A DNA stretch of 64,000 bases from Struthio camelus (lineage: Eukaryota > Chordata > Aves > Struthioniformes > Struthionidae). The stretch's first letter is position 1. The number at the start of each line of letters is the position of its first letter. The stretch is from positions 1,612,001 through 1,676,000 of the forward strand of contig NC_090968.1 of the NCBI RefSeq assembly GCF_040807025.1, given 5' to 3'. This document shows, one piece after another, positions 59,401 to 64,000 of this stretch. The notes below the pieces were generated by a model. The model was not told where the DNA came from. It did no database searches and worked only from the letters and a program-made list of their open reading frames with translations. Position numbers and translations under genes: made by a program.

Positions 59401-62400
59401 CTACAAGCACACCTACGCATACTGAAACATCCCGGGTCCATAACAGCGAGTCAAGTGAAGAGATACAAAAGGAAAGAAGGTAGTCATGTGTTCCAGGCTA
59501 ATTAGAGACGTTAATGCGCCGATCAAAGCCAGAGTAGACGGCTGTAAACTCTGCCCACAAGTTCTTACATGAAATCACACGGCAAGATCTTACAGTGAGC
59601 GCCTCCACCATGAGAAAAAAGCTCAATGGGAGTCCTGCTACTGATCTCAGCAGGATCAGCGACGTCTCAAGAAGCTGCAGAGGAACTAGCTACGCCCGAG
59701 AGCTGTCTTGTTCACAGCACACCTTATAAGGCCCACAGAGGCTGAGACGAGCGCTACTTCGTAAAACGGGAAGTTGACACGAAACAGAGACGCTGCACTG
59801 CGCTGGGGCAGTGCAAGTTCCCGCTCACCAACGGTATGAGTTAGTACCACTCCTGCCCTCGCGCTTTTCTCACTGCCCTTAAGCCCGCAGGGTCCTTCCA
59901 AGCAAAGCCTCATTGCAAGGAGGTCTCCTCCCAGCTACAAGCTTGGGGACAGAAAAAGAAAAACCTACCTCTGCACAGAGATGGAGTTTTGAAAGTCTCG
60001 GCGCAGAGGTTGAGCAAGATGGGCGAGTGCAAAGGCCCAGATGGAAAGTGCTACATTGCACCATTAACCACAGCATCACTCCCTCTAAAACCGTATGCCA
60101 AAAAAGCTAGCAGAAAAGGAGGAAAAACGCAAAAACATGTGCTCTCATTTCAAAAAAATTCCCACAAAGATTCCTCCTACAACACTGGTCTGTCTGACCC
60201 CTAAAAAAAACAGAAAACAAACTCTCGCTTGCCATCAAACACTGGTAGCAATTTCACGGTCGAGACTGTTTAGATCTGCACTGCAGCAGGACCAGAGATC
60301 TTTTTCTCCTCCACAATTAAATATTTACGCTTTGTCTCTAAATTTGGCACAGTGGTTTCCAAGCCCGAGCCCGACAGAAAAGCGTACGCCTGAAAGACTC
60401 GAGCTGGTCGGCCGATGGAAACCCTTGCTACGGAGGCAGGCTTTCCAAGGGCCCCAGGGCTACCCGCCAGCACGTTTGCCTGTTTGCTATGTCAATGTTT
60501 AACGGGGATTGTGGCTGGCACGGAAGGGTGGAGGGACATAAAGGGCAGTGCAGGGAGGAGCACAGCTCTGCAGAGACGTCAGGGCTCCAGGGAGACTGGC
60601 ACCTACGGGTGGGTGTCCACAGGAGTTACGTACCGCCTGGATCACAAACTGAGCAGGTTTTCCCGCGAAAACCTAAGGTACTTTTGATTGGCGTACAAAA
60701 CTCTCCAAGACAGGGAGCTAAGCGGTTAACACCTAACTTCCTGCGCGGTTCCTAAATTCAGATCGCCCTCTTCCACACATTTCTCCCTCCACGCTCTTCG
60801 ACTACAGCAAACCTGCATTTCAATTCCACATCTAATCATCCGCAGCCATGCCTGCGTTCACAGGCCGTCCCGTCCTCGTCCTCGGCAGCCTTCGCGGTAC
60901 GCCTCCCCGGCCCGGTTTGACAGCATCCTCCGCTGGACGCAAGGCCTAACGCAAAACCCCACGGCACGCCTGGCTTGCTCGACCCTGCGAAGCCGCATCG
61001 GTCCCAGAAACGCGTCACCTAGCTGCGGTCAGCCAGCAAAGCGCTCTCAAGGTGCCGAGCGCTTCGTGGGCTGCGAAAAACGCTTGCAAATTCAGAGAGG
61101 AAAGCAGCGAGGGAGCAGAGCTGAGGGATGCAAATCGAGAGAGCAAAGAAACCCGCCTGGATGCGTCCGTCGCCTTTTAACAGCTTTAGCTTCGCATTAA
61201 GAAGCATTTGTGTGCGAACCAGCAACCAGATGCAAAACGTCCCATAAAGCAGGGAACGAAAGGAAGAAAAGACGCTTTATCAGCAGCAAGTTAAAACTGC
61301 CAGCACGAGAGGCCGAGCTTTGAAGCGTCCTACAGCGCTTTTTTACGTCGCGTTACCCCTGCTTGCGGTCTCAAATACGTCAGGATCGAAAAGGGGAAGA
61401 AGGTCCAAGGGTTGAACGTAGCAGCCGCTGAAGAGAGGGAAACAACAGCACACGAAGGAGAGGAGAAGGAAGAACCGCGCGCGGCTCTCAACGCGCGCCC
61501 AGGGCTCTTCTCCCTTTTCCTACCGTGCGACCGTTCCCGTTTCCCCCCCCCCCCCCGCCCTCAAAAAAAAGGGCGCAAACCACCCCGCAGTCGCCCGCGC
61601 GGGCTCTCGCCCTCCGTCCCGCCGCCGAGGTGAGCCGGTACCGAAAACACCCTGCGTTCGGGAGCCGGGGCGAGGGAGGGAGCGCAGCTCCCCGTCGCTG
61701 GAGCTGTTCCAGGCGGACGCCGGACGCCACCAGAAGGGCCGAGAGCGGCGACGCCAGCCAGAGCGCGTGAGCTCGGCGAGGCAAGCCCTTCCCAAATCCA
61801 ACCCGCGCCGCCGGGGCCGCCGGGGCCGCCGGCCTTCCCTCTCCGCCCCCCCCCCCCCCCCCAAAAAAAACCCACGCTCACCTCCCGAGCCAGCCACTCG
61901 CAGATCATTGCTGTTGCCTTCGTACGTAAACAGGGCCCTAAGATGAAAAAGCCGGAGGGGAGAGGTTTCGTCAAAGCGGTCGGCCCCTCTCGGAGGTCCT
62001 CGGGGCAGCGCCGCCCGCCAAGCCAGCCCGCTTCGGAGCCCCCCCGCCCCCCCGGGCCATACCCCGCGCAGCCCCCCAAGCCACGCGCCTCATCTCCCCT
62101 AAGCGCCCCCACCACCGCCCCCCCCGTCCCCCTAGGCCCCCCCCGCATCCCCGATCCCCCCTATATACCCCCTTATACAGCCCGCATCCCTCAAGATACC
62201 CCCCGACACCCCCACAACCCCCCCTCTCCCCTGTTCACCCAGCCGCAGACACCCCCTCGCCCCAAGCCTCCTAGAGCCCCCACATGACCCCCAACACCCT
62301 CAGACGCCTCAGCCCCCTACACCCCCACATCCCCCCACACCCCCATCTCTGATCCCCCTACACACCCCCCACCCCCCCACATCCCTCATCCCCCTACACC

Positions 62401-63856
62401 CCCGTATCCCCCCAACCCACATCCCCCCCACACCCCCACATCCCTCATCCCCCTACACCCCCGTATCCCCCCAACCCACATCCCCCCCACACCCCCACAT
62501 CCCTCATCCCCCCTACACCCCCATATCCCCCCACCCCACATACCCCCCACACCCCCACATCCCTCATCCCCCCTACACCCCCGTATCCCCCCACCCCACA
62601 TCCCCACATCCCTCATCCCCCCTACACCCCCATATCCCCCCACCCCACATCCCCCCTACACCCCCGTATCCCCCCACCCCACATCCCCCCCACACCCCCA
62701 CATCCCTCATCCCCCTACACCCCCGTATCCCCCACCCCACATCCCCCCACATCCCCCCATCCCTCATCCCCCTACACCCCCATATCCCCCCACCCCACAT
62801 CCCCACATCCCCACATCCCTCATCCCCCCTACACCCCCATATCCCCCCACCCCACATACCCCCCACACCCCCACATCCCTCATCCCCCTACACCCCCGTA
62901 TCCCCCACCCCACATCCCCCCACATCCCCCCATCCCTCATCCCCCTACACCCCCATATCCCCCCACCCCACATCCCCACATCCCCACATCCCTCATCCCC
63001 CCTACACCCCCATATCCCCCCACCCCACATACCCCCCACACCCCCACATCCCTCATCCCCCCTACACCCCCGTATCCCCCCACCCCACATCCCCACATCC
63101 CTCATCCCCCCTACACCCCCATATCCCCCCACCCCACATCCCCCCTACACCCCCGTATCCCCCCACCCCACATCCCCCCCCACACCCCCACATCCCTCAT
63201 CCCCCTACACCCCCGTATCCCCCCACCCCACATCCCCCCCCACAACCCCACATCCCTCATCCCCCCTACACCCCCATATCCCTCCACCCCACATCCCCCC
63301 CACACCCCTGTAACCTTCATCCCCCACCTACACTCCCCACATCCCCCCTAACACCCCTCCTCCCCCTACACCCCCACATCCCCCCCACATCCCTCCTCCC
63401 CCCACACCCTCACATCCCAACACCCCAGAACCCCCCACACCCCCACATCCCCCCACACCCCCACACCCTTCCTCCCCCCACACCCCCACATCCCCCCCAC
63501 ATCCCTCCTCCCCCCACACCCCCACATCCCTCCTCCCCACACCCCCTAACACCCCTCATCCCCCCTACACCCCCCATACCCCACATCCCTCCCCACACCC
63601 CCACATCCCTCCTCCCCCCACACCCCCCCATCCCCCCAACACCCCCACACCCCCCAACACCCCAGAACCCCCCTACATCCCCTCACATCCCCCCCACCCC
63701 CGATCCCCCCCACCCCAGGCCCCCCCCGCCCCAGAGGCCCCCCGCGGCCCCCCCGGCCCGGCCGGGCCCTCACCAGTCGGTGGGGCTGCCGGCCGCCACC
63801 ACGCGCCCGTAGGCCTCCTGCAGCGCCGGCCCGTTCTTGCTGAGGTTCAGCGCCAT
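44410..63856 (-). CDS. DBNL: DBNL drebrin-like protein (mAbp1/HIP-55), 14 coding exons, 480 aa
   Basis: DBNL links F-actin to endocytosis and to antigen-receptor signalling. Exons in coding order: 63774-63856, 61882-61937, 58867-58979, 58213-58287, 57182-57328, 55598-55675, 54143-54294, 52745-52799, 52059-52133, 51592-51694, 49141-49293, 47287-47393, 45173-45278, 44410-44549; the frame closes exactly. Residues 1-135 are the ADF-homology domain ([35 protein letters not shown]). A charged coiled coil lies at about 185-260 ([19 protein letters not shown]). A Pro/Ser-rich linker follows, with two tyrosine motifs YEEPPD and YEEPPQ near 384 and 394. The C-terminal SH3 domain covers about 422-480 ([29 protein letters not shown]). 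The protein is about 50 residues longer than human (430 aa), all in the linker. The exon 4 donor (AAG/GTCTGT) is weak. Confidence 0.97.
45279..61881 (-). other. DBNL internal introns
   Basis: Eleven introns of 0.3-2.9 kb separate coding exons 2 to 13. They are markedly less GC-rich than the rest of the window and lack minisatellites. I recognised no nested gene, transposon ORF or RNA gene. A GC-rich patch with C-runs at about 61480-61880 next to coding exon 2 could be a second CpG island. A palindrome pair near 47130-47195 is annotated separately. Confidence 0.55.
47130..47195. repeat. Pair of perfect palindromes with GATAAAG motifs in a DBNL intron
   Basis: AAAAGATAAAG (47130-47140) and CTTTATCTTTT (47146-47156) form an 11-bp perfect inverted repeat with a 5-base gap. 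CTTTATCTCT (47168-47177) and AGAGATAAAG (47186-47195) form a second, 10-bp one. The motif GATAAAGTCATGC occurs twice as a direct repeat. The stretch holds about six GATAA/TTATC cores. Confidence 0.8.
62150..63720 (-). repeat. C-rich minisatellite in DBNL intron 1
   Basis: On the plus strand, units of about 30-65 bp contain CACATCCCTCATCCCCCTAC, ACCCCCGTATCCCCCCACCC and variants with CATATCC. Longer blocks recur near 62700, 62880 and 63000, so higher-order units exist. The sense (minus) strand is G-rich. The array fills most of intron 1 and ends about 50 bp from the first coding exon. Confidence 0.92.
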
Positions 63857-64000
63857 GGCAGCGCCGCCGCTTCCGCCCCCGCCCGCCACCGGCACCGGCA
63901 CCACCGCCCCCCGCCCCGCCCCCACGGGCCGCCCCGCCCCGCCCCCCGAGCCGCCCCGCCCCCGAGCCGCCCCGCCCCGCCCCCCTCCCCGCCCCCCTCG
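63857..64000 (-). promoter_or_regulatory. DBNL promoter with GC boxes (partial)
   Basis: CpG-rich DNA with several CCGCCCC/CCCGCCCC motifs directly upstream of the DBNL start codon, running to the right edge. A TATA box is not seen. This fits a housekeeping promoter. Confidence 0.55.

Noticed and set aside
62150-63720. CRISPR-like or telomere-like array
   Set aside because: The units are contiguous C-rich minisatellite repeats without unique spacers, and they are not TTAGGG.

Overview
The window is vertebrate nuclear DNA and most probably a bird microchromosome. It holds seven multi-exon genes with consensus splice sites, AATAAA signals and human-like exon phases, packed into short, very GC-rich introns. 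A single-saposin NK-lysin gene of avian type is present, and nearly every gap between genes and many introns are filled with GC-rich minisatellites. The gene set (YKT6, GCK, MYL7, POLD2, AEBP1, DBNL plus NK-lysin and CAPG) matches my recollection of chicken chromosome 22. I cannot name the species.

Layout. 1-816: 5' end of YKT6 (minus; the rest lies off the left edge). 0.8-1.5 kb: CpG-rich YKT6 promoter. 1.7-4.8 kb: two minisatellite arrays. 4.8-12.2 kb: GCK (plus, 10 coding exons, 465 aa). 12.4-16.3 kb: MYL7 (plus, 7 coding exons, 174 aa); its intron 1 carries a G-rich minisatellite and then about 23 tandem copies of a 37-bp unit with a perfect inverted CCAAT box. 16.5-18.2 kb: NK-lysin (minus, 4 exons, 132 aa), convergent with MYL7. 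18.6-19.4 kb: 53-bp minisatellite. 19.5-27.06 kb: POLD2 (plus, 10 coding exons, 468 aa). 27.2-34.8 kb: AEBP1 (minus, 21 coding exons, 1136 aa), convergent with POLD2. 34.9-37.8 kb: two more arrays (CACCGG-type and CAGTAC-type). 37.85-42.2 kb: CAPG (plus, 9 coding exons, 349 aa), with repeats in introns and 3' UTR. 43.2-63.86 kb: DBNL (minus, 14 coding exons, 480 aa), whose introns from 45 to 61 kb are longer and less GC-rich.

The genes form no operon-like unit. They are unrelated housekeeping genes (YKT6 membrane fusion, POLD2 replication, DBNL and CAPG actin dynamics) and tissue-specific genes (GCK glucose sensing, MYL7 atrial muscle, NK-lysin cytotoxic granules, AEBP1 extracellular matrix). 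Six of them sit together on human 7p13, while NK-lysin (granulysin) and CAPG are neighbours on human 2p11.2, so the window interleaves two human synteny blocks.

The most striking non-genic signals are the NF-Y-type CCAAT array inside MYL7 intron 1 and the consistent orientation of intron-1 minisatellites, which are G-rich on the sense strand in MYL7, NK-lysin, POLD2, AEBP1 and DBNL. No retrovirus-like element, transposon ORF, tRNA or rRNA was recognised.
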